Origin: Distichodus sexfasciatus
Taxonomy: Eukaryota > Chordata > Actinopteri > Characiformes > Distichodontidae
Assembly: GCA_032718565.1 (NCBI GenBank)
Contig: JAVGVS010000041.1
Coordinates: 2,688,035 to 2,752,034, forward strand
Direction of reading: 5' to 3'
Length of the DNA: 64,000 nt
Made by a program: the position numbers and the translations under genes. Positions 47,801 through 57,752 of this stretch are shown piece by piece. The notes beneath the pieces were generated by a model. The model made no database searches. It had not been told where the DNA came from and worked only from the letters and a program-made list of their open reading frames with translations. Position 1 is the first letter of the stretch; each line of letters starts with the position of its first letter.

Positions 47801-50800
47801 GATTTTGCAGAAGATTTCGTTGTCCAGCACCTGAGCTTTGCAGTCCACTCCATTTATGGTCATGATGATATCCATGCAGTGGCTCACTGGGAGTAGTCTC
47901 TTATGCTGACATTCACAATCACAATCACAGGCAGTATTAGCACAAAGTAGAAGGTGACAGCGGTAAAAACGCATGCAAAACACAGTACGAATAGAGCACA
48001 GCGTAACAGCTAAATGAAGGAGTAGGAAGAATGTGGTGCACATGCAAACACACATGTAGTGACACTTTGTTTTGCCCGGGCTCCAGATGGAACACGTTGT
48101 CGTCATGCTCAAACGTGATCGGCATGCCGCCGGGGTGGCAGCTGAAAGGCTGAGCAATCAGACCTTTAGCTCCGTCCATATCCACCGAGAGAACGCCTTC
48201 CGATTCATCGCACTTTGGACTCTGGCACTCCATTTGGGTGGGGCTAACAAGGCCCGTGCAAGACACCTAAGGGATTGCAGAGTGCATATTCAGTTCCATT
48301 TCTTAACCATACCTATAGAATACGCATGAACAGAAAAAGTGGGGGATAAACACGTCTTACACGTTGGTCAGTGGCACCATTTTGGCTTTTATAGACAACC
48401 GTGATCTGGGATGCGGAGTCCAGATTCTGCCCCGTGATGATGATTCTGGACCCTCTTCGTGCAGAGAGAAAAGTGCATTTTTGTTAGTAAAAAGCAGTAA
48501 GGAAAACTAAATAGAATACTAAAAAACTAAAAGTCGCACAAAACTTAAAATATTATTTAGGATTTTCTAATTTGACTACAAGAACTACCATGAGTTTCTA
48601 AAATGACTACTACTGAGCACTGGAGGAGAGCAGCACCCCTGTTTGCACACACTTGGTTTTCTCATCCAACAAACACAGCATGGATTATCACATTTCATAA
48701 AATCACATTTGCCAGCTGACTTCAAAGCTATGCCTCACAGTATGGAGTGAAGAAAATCTTCGTGGAAAGTGGAGTCAAAACATTTGTCTTTCAAATGCAG
48801 TGGAGTAAAAGTCAGTTTTACACTTTACAAAATACATATGGTATTCAAGTACAGAACCAATTCATGTACATTCAAATGAGCTTCATTCCTGTTCAACCTG
48901 CCAATTACAGATATAATTAGGTGACAAATTAGTCGATTTTGCCAAATTTAGCTTGTATAATGCAGCCACATTATAACCACTGACACTGACCTTTTATAAT
49001 GGCACATGGCATTAAGTGGTATACATCAGGCAGCTAGTGACCATTCTGTCCATGAATTAGGTGTTGGAAGCATAAAATGGACTAAAGAATGGAGCCAAAT
49101 TTGTGATGGCTTGGTCAGTTCTTTTGGGATGTTCCCTCTCTGCAGTGGTCAGGAACAACCAACAAAAATGGTCCAGGGAAGCGAAACTGGTGAACCGCCA
49201 GCAGGATTAAGTGGGGAGGGAGAGCTGGCCGGTGTTGTCCGTTCAAATAGAAGAGCTACAGTAACGCAAACAGCTGAAAATGTTAATGCTGGTTTGAAAA
49301 ATTGTTGCATATGACCCACGTAATATGTGCATAATGTTATGGCTGATGCATGTATATACAGATGTATAGACTACAACGGTGTGCCAAACATAACCATCAA
49401 ACACATAACCACACTGATATTTGAGACTTACTGGGTAAAGCCACAGGTTGGTTTCACCTCCGTCACTGTAGGGTTTTCCCTGTAACTAAACTGCTGAGCT
49501 GCAGACACAGTTGATTTGTCAATGGAAAGCGACACCTTCATCTCAGCTACGTCTTCAGCTCCCTCAGACACACAGACTACAGAGGACCAAGTCTCGTTGT
49601 TGGAGACACTGCAAAAGTGCAAATCGGAAGCAGAATGAAGTTTATTCCCAAGTACATCGTCACATACAAGGAATTTGCTTTGGTGGTTGGACATTTAGGG
49701 TAAATCCCATTTCGCCCCATGGCCCCACCCACTGGCCCTTGCCAAGGTTTGTGAGCTTGTGTCTTGCGTGTTAAAGAAGGTGTTAGTTCACGATTAAGAA
49801 TGCTTGATCAAAGTACCTTTCAACTTGGCAAGATTTGCTCCCGATTTGAACTGAACGCGTCACTCCGGCATCCAGGTATTTCCCCGACAGTGTGATCCTA
49901 GTGCCACCAACCTTGGGTCCATAGTTAGGAGTGATGTCTGTGATTTCTGGAATCTAACGATAATATTTCATATTTATAAAACTACTATCAGCAGCTGTTG
50001 GCAAACAAACTGACATTAAAATGATTTTTTTATCAACACTATTAATAATAATTGTTTTTAAGGATCCTTGCTGGAAACCTTCTCAGAGGTTATCAGATAT
50101 TACCACAAAACTGAAGCCCTGTGCAAGAGCCGTTCCAGAGATGGAATAATCCCGCTCTGCCGCCCCCTCCTCCACGTTGATACTGATCTCCACGCTTTGC
50201 TCCGAGTCTGATGGCTGAGGAAGGATTCTACATACCATCCTGAGGGGAAGAACAGGTCATGACTGAGTGTGTGAGTGTGTGTGTGTGTGGGTGGGTGGGT
50301 GTGGACGTGTATGTGCGTGCGTGTGTGAGTGTGGACTCTTGCTCACTGTGTGCTGTTACTCTTCTCAGGGATTATGGCGCAGCTGCTATTTCCAACTTTA
50401 ATTTGCCGACTGGTAGTGGTAATGGTGAAGGCAGGAGACTGCAGATCCCAACCACACAGCGTGAGCTCGGTCTCACCCGCAGGTGGCGCTGCTTTCGGGA
50501 AAAACTGAATAAAAGTAGAAGTTTGTTAAAGTCACAAGTGTGTAATAACACTAAGAGTAAAGCTACATTCTCAACAAAACTGTTTCACATGAAATTTGTA
50601 TGTTACATTCAGCATGTTCAATACATTTTTCAACGAATTCATGTGACCTTCCCTTGTAGAGACCTGATAAGTTGATACTAATAAAAACAGACTTTTAAAC
50701 GCCATGAAACATGTTAACAAATTATCAGAACACTGCATTTTTTGGATCAAAATAAAATTTTAAAATCACAAATAAATCAGGTGAAACTCTTAGGGCCAGT

Positions 50801-53800
50801 CTTCCAGACAATAGTTCAGTACTGAATCTCCATTGTACCTAAGGCTGGGCGATATGGCCTAAAAATAATATCGAGATATTTTTAAGATACATTTTAGCTT
50901 AATGTTGCTGAGTGGATCTTAGCAAGCAGTCCCAGCAACGACTCGGGATTCAAAAGCGTCTTTGGGACAATTTTTATATCTTCACTTCTTTAAAAATAAT
51001 TAATTAACAATCGTGAACTAATGTTAACTTGTGTATTTAAGGGTTCATGCACGTCCAGAGGAGGATGGATATAAACTAAATTGAGCATATTCGCTATATC
51101 GCCCACCTCTAATTGTACCTGCAATATAGACCAAGACCAGGCTTAGAAACCAGCCTTATCACACTCCATGGCCGAAAGTATTCGGCGTAATTTCTACTTG
51201 AACTGAACATTTCTACTACAGAACATTTCTGACCATTTCTAATGACAAAAAATGTTTTCTTTGGAAGCTCATACTAAAGGGACGATTTCACAACAAAAAG
51301 TCCTACGTCTTAATTTCATACACCATGCCCAAGCATGTTCAGATTACTAAGTGGCAACCTGATGGTGATTTGGTTCTTGTCCATTTTTGGAAGTATAGGA
51401 AGTTGAGAATTCATGTAATATTCTGGAAGCAAAAAAATATAAAAAAATAAATAAATAAATAAATTTTAAAAAAGTGTTTAATTCTCAAGTTCATAATTTC
51501 TTCGTGTCTAACCTCTAAGTTTGAGCTTTCAGCCCAAAGTTAGACAGTTAGCCTAAAGTTATTACTTTTGTATTAAGTTTCAATATACTTATACTGAAGT
51601 ACTGTTAATAACATTGGTATTTCAGCCTTGACTACTTATTGTCTGCTTCTGCAGTTTACTGACCTAACCAAAGCAATATCTTGGAACAGCAGACATGGAG
51701 GAAGTCACTCTACCCACTGACGGAACCGACCTTCTTAGACACTTCTCCCAGTCTAAAGTTTTTGGCAACACTGTTGAGCTCATTCCTCACTCATTCCTGG
51801 TGATTTGTTTTGTGCGCTACACAGTTGTGTAATACAGCCAGCTTCTCTTTCAGAAATGTTCTGCTCTGTCAACAGCGTGGGTCCATCCAAGTCATTATAT
51901 ATGTACACTGGTTATATTCTCCACATTTTTATGAAAATAAAACCTCATCAGCATGAAAGAACTGCATCTCACTGATTTCAGCTCATAATCTGATGGTTAT
52001 GCAACGGTCCTGGTAAATGCGTGGTATCTTTCGCGTGTGTCCGCTGTTTTGTGACCCTGCAGAATAACATGACTAAATCAAGAAGCTGGTTGTTTTGACA
52101 GAGCTCTTGCATGCTTTTCTCCGACCCAAACATAAGCTGCAGGTTTTTCTCTACACACATGCATAAACATAAACACACACACACACTCATACAGCTGAGT
52201 GTAAGGTTCCAGTAGGGTAGCGTGTGTGGTGTTTCACCTGAGTAATGAAGGGAGGGCAGGTGCGGTCAGTCCACCGTCCCTGACAATCAGTCCGTCTGGA
52301 ACAGACTCCCTCACACCACCCACAAGCCATAAACCAGGGGGCACGAACACAAGCCAAGCAAGTCAGGAAATGAGCACATCCAGGACCTTTAGGGGATACA
52401 TTCACCAACTACACACACACACACACAAATATATAACAATGTAATAACCTGTATATATGTAAAACCTCTATAGACTTTATATGGTGATCTCTGATAAAGA
52501 TCAATAAACATACACATATCAGAATCAGATCGGATTTGGACCAATGCTTAGATATGCTCGATATTTTTAGCCGATATTTACGTCAGAAAGGTAGCGCTTG
52601 AGCCAGACACGTCCAAAGTCCCAGGGATTTTATATGGCCCACGCCTTCCGTCTTAAAATGTATGGCACTATTTTGCGCCATTTAGCATGCAGTGGAACGT
52701 TCACAACCACAATCTCTTGTCTTTGTGTATTCAACTCGGCATGCACACGCAATTTTTTGCGTGTTTGCCTCTCTTAGCCAATGTGAGCTTGCACATGGGC
52801 TGTGTCCCAAGCCACGTACAGCCGCACTTAATAGTGGTAGGAAGGCGCTCTTATCATACATTTCTATACTTAGGAAATAGCTAGGATTGTAGCTTAATGG
52901 CCATCTACGCACTAGGTAGTGACCATGAAGAGTCACACGCACACTATTTGACTTGGTACACCCCACAGGGATGGAAGTGACTTTTTCTTAAAATGTTGTG
53001 CGCTATGCTTGAAATGGTCCGCCCTCACGCCACTCTGTTTTCACACTCGCTTGATGTGGCGCTTATGGTGCTATTTTACTGCCAAAATTCTGAGCGTGCA
53101 GTGGAACTTTGGCGAGGAAAATATCTTGTCTTTACGTGCTCAACCCTGCCTGTGTTCGCGCTCGCGCTTGCCTTCCACAGTTACAGTATCAGCATCGGTA
53201 TCAGCAGATGTAAGCACGAAAACATCGAATATTGCCATCTGCCAATAAGTCCCTTATCGTGCATCACTAATAAATGTATTCTGCCACAAACCTGACAAAG
53301 GACTTGAGCAAACGCTTTACATAATCAGAGGACAGACACTGAGATAGAGGACAAAAGATGAGAAGACAGAAGCGAACACAGTGATACAACAGAGTAACTA
53401 TTTTTGGAGAAAGGGTAGAACTGTCACCTTGTTTCCAACCACAAAGAGCAAAGATTCCTCTGATCGCACTGCGGCAATGTGTGACACTCTCTCCTCTTCT
53501 CCCACCAGAGAGTAATTGGCAAACACTATCAGATTTGACCTCGACAAAATGATCTGCGTCAAGAAAAGTGTTTTCAGAACAATCAAAATACAACTCTAGC
53601 AAACATACAGCATTATGCAAATGTCATTAATCACCCCTTATTCCATATTATTTTGCTTGGTAAATGAGACAGGTACAGGTAGACTAATTTATTTGCAAAA
53701 ACAGATGTTGGTCTAGTGGTTAGGATACTCGCCTCTGAACCAAACACACAAAAGTCTGGCTCTTTGACGGTAAAATATCAAATAATAAGGGTGTCTCAAG

Positions 53801-56800
53801 ACACCATACCCATTCTGAAATGTACATTTATCTATAGTATATGGCAGTCTCACGACGACAGTACTAGTCACCTGTAGAAGTCTACCGCGGTCCGTTCCAA
53901 TATGGGCCACCGTGTCCTCCGCGATGGTAGTGACCAGGATGGAGGTTAAGAGCTCTCTCATCTGTCCGCTGAAGAAATCGGTTCTGAAATGAGGCAATGC
54001 CACCATGGTGGGAGCAGCTTTACAATCCAGCCTGTCCTCCACGGCCTGAAATACAGAGGTTCACGGTCTGAATTATCGGGGGAAAAGAACAGATGAAAGA
54101 CGCTGAAGACGCTCAAGTCTGGATAATTATCGGGACATTGACCAAACACCTATCAGTGCTGGCCGAGTTTACACACTCCTGCACCACTACCATGCCAGTT
54201 TTATTAATAAAGACATCCTAATCATCTGATCACCAGGTAACATGAGTTTCCATGGAAAGAAAATTAATAGTGGGAGGCAGTGTGGGCTTTTCTGTCTAAA
54301 AATACACTTACTGGTATCACAATCAGTGGCAGTGTTTTTCATTAAGTGCCTAGTGCAGGGGTTCTCAACAGGTGGTCCGTGGCGGCAATGCAGGTGGTCC
54401 GTGACATGGAATCTAATTTCACTAATGAAATCACTTTTAAAAAAAATCTTTTAAAAATGTATTTTCAAAACATTTCCAGATGTTTCAGGCATCTTTATGA
54501 ATAAGGAAAAAATATATGCCATCCTCCACTCTGCGGCACACGGTGGGCCGCAGAATACTGTTTAGTCTGAATGATGTTGAAAACCCCTGGACTAGTGAGT
54601 TTCTATACATGGCAATAAAACAGCGATATGTTCTTGGAATTTAAAATGGACTTGACTCAAGAACTTTCTTAATACTTCATTCTAAAATCTGGCCAAAAAT
54701 AGGTAGGTGTTATTAAAAAACAAAATGGATAGGAATCTGTAAGAGCAGATGTGCACATGGGTACTTCTCATGATGATGACATACTACAAAAATTACAATC
54801 TGAAGTTATGGGAATACAGCAAAAACAATGACGACTGTAGTAAATACTTGAAGATTTTCCCCATAATACATTATGTTCTGAGAGAAAACACGTTTGCAGA
54901 TTGTTGAGATGTGATTCTTATTAAACACATTTTTACTTGTGGCAGGATGTATAAATGAATATTTAATGTCAACTCATTAATAAACTTTCGGGATGCACCA
55001 AACCGATACTGATATCAGTCTGTTACTGACTCAAATATCTAGACTGGTATCAGTATCAATGGGCCGGTCTACACCAGCAAACCCCTAACCTTATAGTAAC
55101 CAGCACAGGGTTTCACAAGGTTAAACCAGCTCCCAACATAACCAAATCTCAGTTATTTGTATCATGACTACAAATGCTGGATCTGTGCATTCTAAATGGA
55201 CTGTGGCAAGCTGATTTATTCACAAGATTGGCAGCATTAAGCTCTAATGACATTAATTAAAGTTAAGTGTAAACAAGCTCCGTCAACTGTTATTATGAAA
55301 CTTTTTGTAATTCTACGAACTAATTTGTGATCTGTACAAACAGCCACATTGGACACATACAGATTGTACAGATCAATGCAAGTTCTGTCCATACTGGGCA
55401 GTATATAAAGTATTCTTCTAAATCATTATTCTGCACAACTTTGATTATTCTTTAAACTACACTCATTGTTTACTGGTCAACACAACAGTATAGAACATAT
55501 AATGAAAGCAGGAGATTGTTGAAAAACAAAAACATATGTAGTGCCTTTCACAGAATACAAGTCTGTATTATGGAACTGCCTTTGCTGATAAGGATACATT
55601 CCCTACCCACGTACACAACTTACATGACCCTTCCCACTGTAAATTCCTTTACACACAGCTGCTCACAATATCTGCACAACTTCACAGCCTCTGTCACCAA
55701 CACATTACTTTCCTTTAACTGTAGACACGTTGTATCACAAATCAAGACAGGAGTTTTGCACAGCATTTGATAAGCCAGATTTTTTTTTATATCACATGAA
55801 CGCTGGTGGACTCGGATATTTGTATTTTACAAGAACGTTATAAATTAAACAGAATGCATCCCAAGCGTTCCAACATTACTGCACAGGTGTTTAAGGAGGT
55901 TGATAAGAAGGTTTGGTCTTTGTAATTCAATCTCTGTGCAATTCTCCAGTGCTTAAACAAACACCAACAATCTATGCAAGTCATTTCCTGGTGCTGGTTA
56001 CTGTTTCATCCAATACTGCTCAATACTAATATACAGTGTTCTTTGAAAAAGACGAGGGTCAGGTTTTACATGACATGTAGTACACAGTCATATGACATGC
56101 CAACAGACTGATGTATGCAATATATTACACTAGGAATCAGTGTTTCAGCATCAGCCGCACCACCATATGTACAGTTTTCACATCTCAGGATATGCTAGAA
56201 CCTGTTTGATGTAATTTACCCTAATTTAAAGGTTTTTTAGAAAAGTGTGTGTCTTCAAATGTTTCTTTATTTTTACTTTATATGTTCTTTGCTGATGCAC
56301 TAGAAAATTGACTCAATCAGGAAAGAAGAATGATGATTTTAAAAGGAATATATATTCAATCTGCAACATAACAAAAGCCACTGTATATACTGCACTCTAA
56401 TAACATACCACACAGATCTTCATTACACACTGCATACAGCCATCTGATACAGGTGGCAATATAACCAATATTACTTTATGTGCTGTCAAAGCGCATGAAA
56501 TGTAATGAAAGAACACACATGACATAATTAGGGGCTTTCCAGCCTTTAGAAAATCCAGACTTACCTCATGAGGACAGCTATCGCAGGGCTGGAAATGACA
56601 CAGGCCCCGGGAGAGTGGTTGAGCTCTGTTAGTGCAGCAAGCATCCACACCTTGCTCAATGAGCACGTTCACATTATCAATAGGAAACGCACAAAGGGCA
56701 GACCTCCGGGTAGGAGTGCCCTTATCATCCGTTATAGCAAATACCATATACAAGACCCCAGTCCTGTCCTTCATGCCCAGCTCATTGGCCAGATCCCTTT

Positions 56801-57752
56801 CGGCTACGCCGAAATGAGCCGCCTGAACTGCGTTGTACAATACATCCTCAATGCCCCTCTTCTTGCGCTTGGGTCTGAAGTGACACTCCAGGATGATCTC
56901 CCGATACATCCAGGCCTCGCTGTCCCTAATCGGCAGTCGTCCCAGATGAGTCTGGATCCTGGAGTTTGCGTCCAAGGGGTTCTCTCTTTGGACGGAGACG
57001 AAAAAAGTGTATTCGGACGTCGAAAAGGTGTACACATACTCAATGGGAAAGGAATTCTGGTACTCAGGACGCACCGTCAGGCCTCTGACGTGGGTATCAA
57101 ATCCATCCTCTGTAGCCAATAGGCGTCTCATAGAGATGGAACGTCTGCCATATTTGCCTGCAATTGTGCTGTTAATGGTGGCCGCTACAAAGAAGTAAGA
57201 CGTCTGGCCTTCATCTACAAGGCTGACCTTCGTACCTAGAGGGCTAGCAATGCAGTCAGGGCAATGTGAGGGCGAGTTGGCCTTTTTAGTGAAGAGACAT
57301 TGCGGTTTAGATGGTGTTCCTCCATGCTCATCCAGTTCAACAAAGGTACAGATCCCATACTGATTACTTCCACAAACGTACAGAAAATTAAGATAATTGT
57401 CCAAAAGCAGAACTTGGTTGTCCGTGTCCACCGGTTCATTGCTGTTGGTCTCAACATGACAGTCGCAGGTCTGACAGTCTGAGCTGCCAAAAGGACCCGT
57501 TGACAAATCCCAAATCTTCTCAAGTGTGTCATTTAGTGCTTCAACAATGTTTTGAGATGCTACATATACCTCAGACTGTTGTTCATTTGCCACTATGTTC
57601 TGTATGGGTTTTAGAGTCTGGTAATAGAGGGATGAATAAATAACAGTAAAATCCACAGCTTTTCGAGAGGTCACAGAACAGGTTTCCTTGGGTGATGCTG
57701 CATGAATCTGGAGACAGACACATGCTAACAACATCCAGGCTATAAAAAGCAT
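41572..57752 (-). CDS. mst1r: macrophage-stimulating protein receptor (RON), complete coding region
   Basis: Seen: twenty coding exons in transcript order 56565-57752, 53872-54045, 53428-53553, 52238-52408, 50347-50504, 50104-50239, 49817-49953, 49432-49608, 48361-48454, 48054-48266, 47759-47905, 46335-46485, 46019-46105, 44801-45010, 44580-44660, 44046-44227, 43786-43895, 43537-43702, 43302-43438, 41572-41818. All are GT-AG and in phase: 4,092 nt, 1,363 aa (human RON is 1,400). Order: signal peptide, sema, PSI, IPT repeats, TM, juxtamembrane DYR, tyrosine kinase, docking tail. Known: a MET-family receptor for MST1/MSP, processed by furin into disulphide-linked alpha and beta chains, signalling in epithelia and macrophages. 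RON rather than MET is chosen from adjacency to camkv, rbm6 and gnat1 (the 3p21 block) and from RON-like sema residues. The start ATG at 57752 is chosen because a signal peptide follows directly and acceptors lie just upstream (exon starts at 57832 or 57775). Exon 47759-47905 has a tandem acceptor: starting at 47899 instead drops two residues (His-Lys). Confidence 0.95.
41931..42546. mobile_element. TIR element TGTGACCCTCCACGG in mst1r last intron
   Basis: Both ends carry a perfect 22-bp inverted repeat beginning TGTGACCCTCCACGGCAAAA; similarity continues for several more bases. The 616-bp interior has no ORF. The target-site duplication is not clear in the AT-rich flanks and the superfamily is not assigned. 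Confidence 0.75.
42775..43219. mobile_element. hAT-like element, short copy (family of 46535 and 52512)
   Basis: Ends with TATCGTGCATCCCTA and is flanked by GATATAAT / GATATAAG (7 of 8 bases), a hAT-type target-site duplication. It shares the core GAGCGTGCAGTGGAACTTTG with the two longer copies but lacks their roughly 300-bp inner segment. A 150-codon open frame across it is fortuitous. Confidence 0.75.
43302..45010 (-). CDS. mst1r: mst1r juxtamembrane and kinase-core exons
   Basis: Six exons between 45010 and 43302. Motifs in order: juxtamembrane EEVKDVLIPPEQL; glycine loop IGKGHFGTVYHG (about 1054-1065); ATP-binding lysine in CAVKSL (K1080); hinge LPYMKHGDLRHFIR; catalytic HRDLAARN (D1174); DFGMARD (D1192); activation-loop tyrosines 1204 and 1205 in DKEYYS; PIKWMA. 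All catalytic residues are present, so the kinase should be active. Confidence 0.95.
44341..44443. mobile_element. 103-bp inverted-repeat MITE in mst1r kinase intron
   Basis: Left end GGGGTGTGAGGAGATC, right end complement GGGGTGTGACGAGAAC. The interior (CTCGTGCCACG ... GTCTCGCCACATAG) is also partly self-complementary. Confidence 0.6.
45332..45907. mobile_element. hAT-like element with 8-bp duplication in mst1r intron
   Basis: TAGGGCTCCACTGATCC at the left; the right end complement is TAAGGATGGCGCCGATCC. Flanked by GTTAGAAC / GTTAGGAC (7 of 8 bases). Repeated ACCGATACC motifs lie near both ends. No transposase. A further hAT-like end (CTAGTGGTACCCAAACTTTTTC-type) lies at about 45098, without a matched partner. 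Confidence 0.7.
46335..46485 (-). CDS. mst1r: mst1r transmembrane exon
   Basis: Fifty codons. A hydrophobic stretch GIVLGILAALLVGAALAYAV (residues about 928-947) is followed by the basic stop-transfer HLRKRKK. The following exon (46019-46105) supplies the juxtamembrane SPVGDYRR, matching the DYR motif that recruits CBL in MET and RON. Confidence 0.93.
46535..47656. mobile_element. hAT-like element with perfect 8-bp TSD, filling an mst1r intron
   Basis: Starts TAGGGATGCATGATAC, ends with the complement TAGAGATGCGCCATAATATC, and is flanked on both sides by ATATTGAA. It lies in the intron 46486-47758 and makes up 1,122 of its 1,273 bases. In the opposite orientation it matches 52512-53269 over several blocks (for example the TCTTAAAATGT and GGGCGGAACATT blocks). 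A second element is nested at 47245-47598. Confidence 0.85.
47245..47598. mobile_element. nested inverted-repeat element inside the hAT-like copy
   Basis: The left end GGCTGGAATATACTTGCTGT and the right end complement GGCTGAAATATACTTGCTGT differ at one base in 20. Flanks are TTTAAA and TTAAAA. The inserted 354 bp is absent from the related copy at 52512-53269. Confidence 0.75.
48054..50504 (-). CDS. mst1r: mst1r IPT-repeat exons
   Basis: Six exons (50347-50504, 50104-50239, 49817-49953, 49432-49608, 48361-48454, 48054-48266). They encode the Ig-like plexin/transcription-factor (IPT/TIG) modules of the extracellular stalk: FFPKAAPPAGETELTLCGWD opens the first, IPEITDITPNYGPKVGGTRI the second, and NPTVTEVKPTC with GSRIIITGQNL the third. 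Cysteines are regularly spaced, and N-glycosylation sequons occur (NSS, NST, NET). Confidence 0.92.
48950..49362 (+). mobile_element. decayed Tc1-like transposon in mst1r intron
   Basis: The left end CATTATAACCACTGACACTG and right end CATAATGTTATGGCTGAT are Tc1-type terminal repeats. The plus-strand interior keeps transposase N-terminal pieces: GDGLVSSF-like, VQGSETGEPP and RSNRRATVTQTAENVNAG, the last being the typical end of the Tc1 helix-turn-helix region. The catalytic DDE part is missing, so this is an internally deleted, dead copy. Confidence 0.75.
50790..51158. mobile_element. fold-back MITE split by a later insertion
   Basis: Left arm TTAGGGCCAGTCTTCCAGAC, right arm ending GCTTAGAAACCAGCCTTA. 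Without the inner insertion it matches the reverse complement of 8908-9031 along its length, including AAATCTCCATTG-like in the middle (GAATCTCCATTGTACC here). Confidence 0.7.
50841..51111. mobile_element. nested small hAT-type MITE with perfect flanking repeat
   Basis: Starts AAGGCTGGGCGATATGG; the right end complement is TTAGAGGTGGGCGATATAG. Both sides are flanked by ATTGTACCT (8-bp duplication plus one shared base). It lies inside the older fold-back element at 50790-51158. Confidence 0.8.
52238..52408 (-). CDS. mst1r: mst1r PSI-domain exon
   Basis: Fifty-seven codons with the cysteine pattern of a plexin-semaphorin-integrin domain: GPGCAHFLTCLACVRAPW followed by MACGWCEGVCSRRTDC and CPPFITQ. 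It sits between the sema domain and the first IPT repeat, as in RON and MET. Confidence 0.93.
52512..53269. mobile_element. hAT-like element in mst1r intron, opposite orientation to 46535
   Basis: Ends TTATCGTGCATCACTA; flanks ATAAACAT / ATAAATGT agree at 6 of 8 bases. It occupies 758 of the 1,019 bases of the intron 52409-53427. It shares GAGCGTGCAGTGGAACTTTG with 42775-43219 and the inner TTCTTAAAATGTTG ... GGTCCGCCCTCACG block with 46535-47656. Confidence 0.7.
53705..53740 (+). mobile_element. SINE A-box fragment
   Basis: GGTCTAGTGGTTAGGATACT + CGCCTCTGAACC resembles the first half of a tRNA-derived SINE head; no B box follows. Confidence 0.45.
54356..54589. mobile_element. hAT-type MITE with 8-bp duplication in mst1r intron
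   Basis: CAGGGGTTCTCAAC at the left and GTTGAAAACCCCTG at the right are inverted repeats with one mismatch. Flanks GCCTAGTG / GACTAGTG agree at 7 of 8 bases. It contains GGTGGTCCGTG repeats and CTGCGGCACAC, the usual interior of Charlie-like hAT elements. Confidence 0.75.
54590..56564. other. mst1r intron remainder between sema exon and second coding exon
   Basis: No exon needed or seen. A hAT-like end (CGGGATGCACCAAACCGATAC) lies at about 54989-55070; the remainder is AT-rich unique sequence. Confidence 0.5.
56565..57752 (-). CDS. mst1r: mst1r first coding exon: signal peptide and sema domain
   Basis: A single 396-codon exon. Residues 1-18 are a signal peptide (LFIAWMLLACVCLQIHA). The sema fold follows, with CDCHVETN, YVCGSNQYGICTFVE and CPDCIAS cysteine motifs. 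KRKKR at 295-299 before Gly300 is the furin site that splits alpha and beta chains. SALCAFPIDNVNVLIEQGVD matches the last sema blade. Large single sema exons are usual for MET and RON. The 184-codon frame on the other strand here is only a shadow. Confidence 0.95.

Noticed and set aside
47654..48157. 167-codon ORF on the minus strand
   Set aside because: Fuses mst1r exon sequence with the intron between 47906 and 48053; the splice sites on both sides show the intron part is not coding.
49006..49314. 102-codon ORF as a host gene
   Set aside because: Contains recognisable but broken Tc1 transposase pieces and lacks the catalytic region.
50259..50675. 138-codon ORF on the plus strand
   Set aside because: Antisense to an mst1r IPT exon and a GT repeat; starts in simple repeat.
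56568..57122. 184-codon ORF on the plus strand
   Set aside because: Antisense shadow of the mst1r sema exon, which has clear homology and correct splicing.
41572..57752. MET instead of MST1R
   Set aside because: Many residues are shared with MET (KRKKR cleavage site, YVNx tail), but the neighbours camkv, rbm6 and gnat1 and RON-like sema and juxtamembrane residues favour MST1R. A tree of full-length proteins would settle it.
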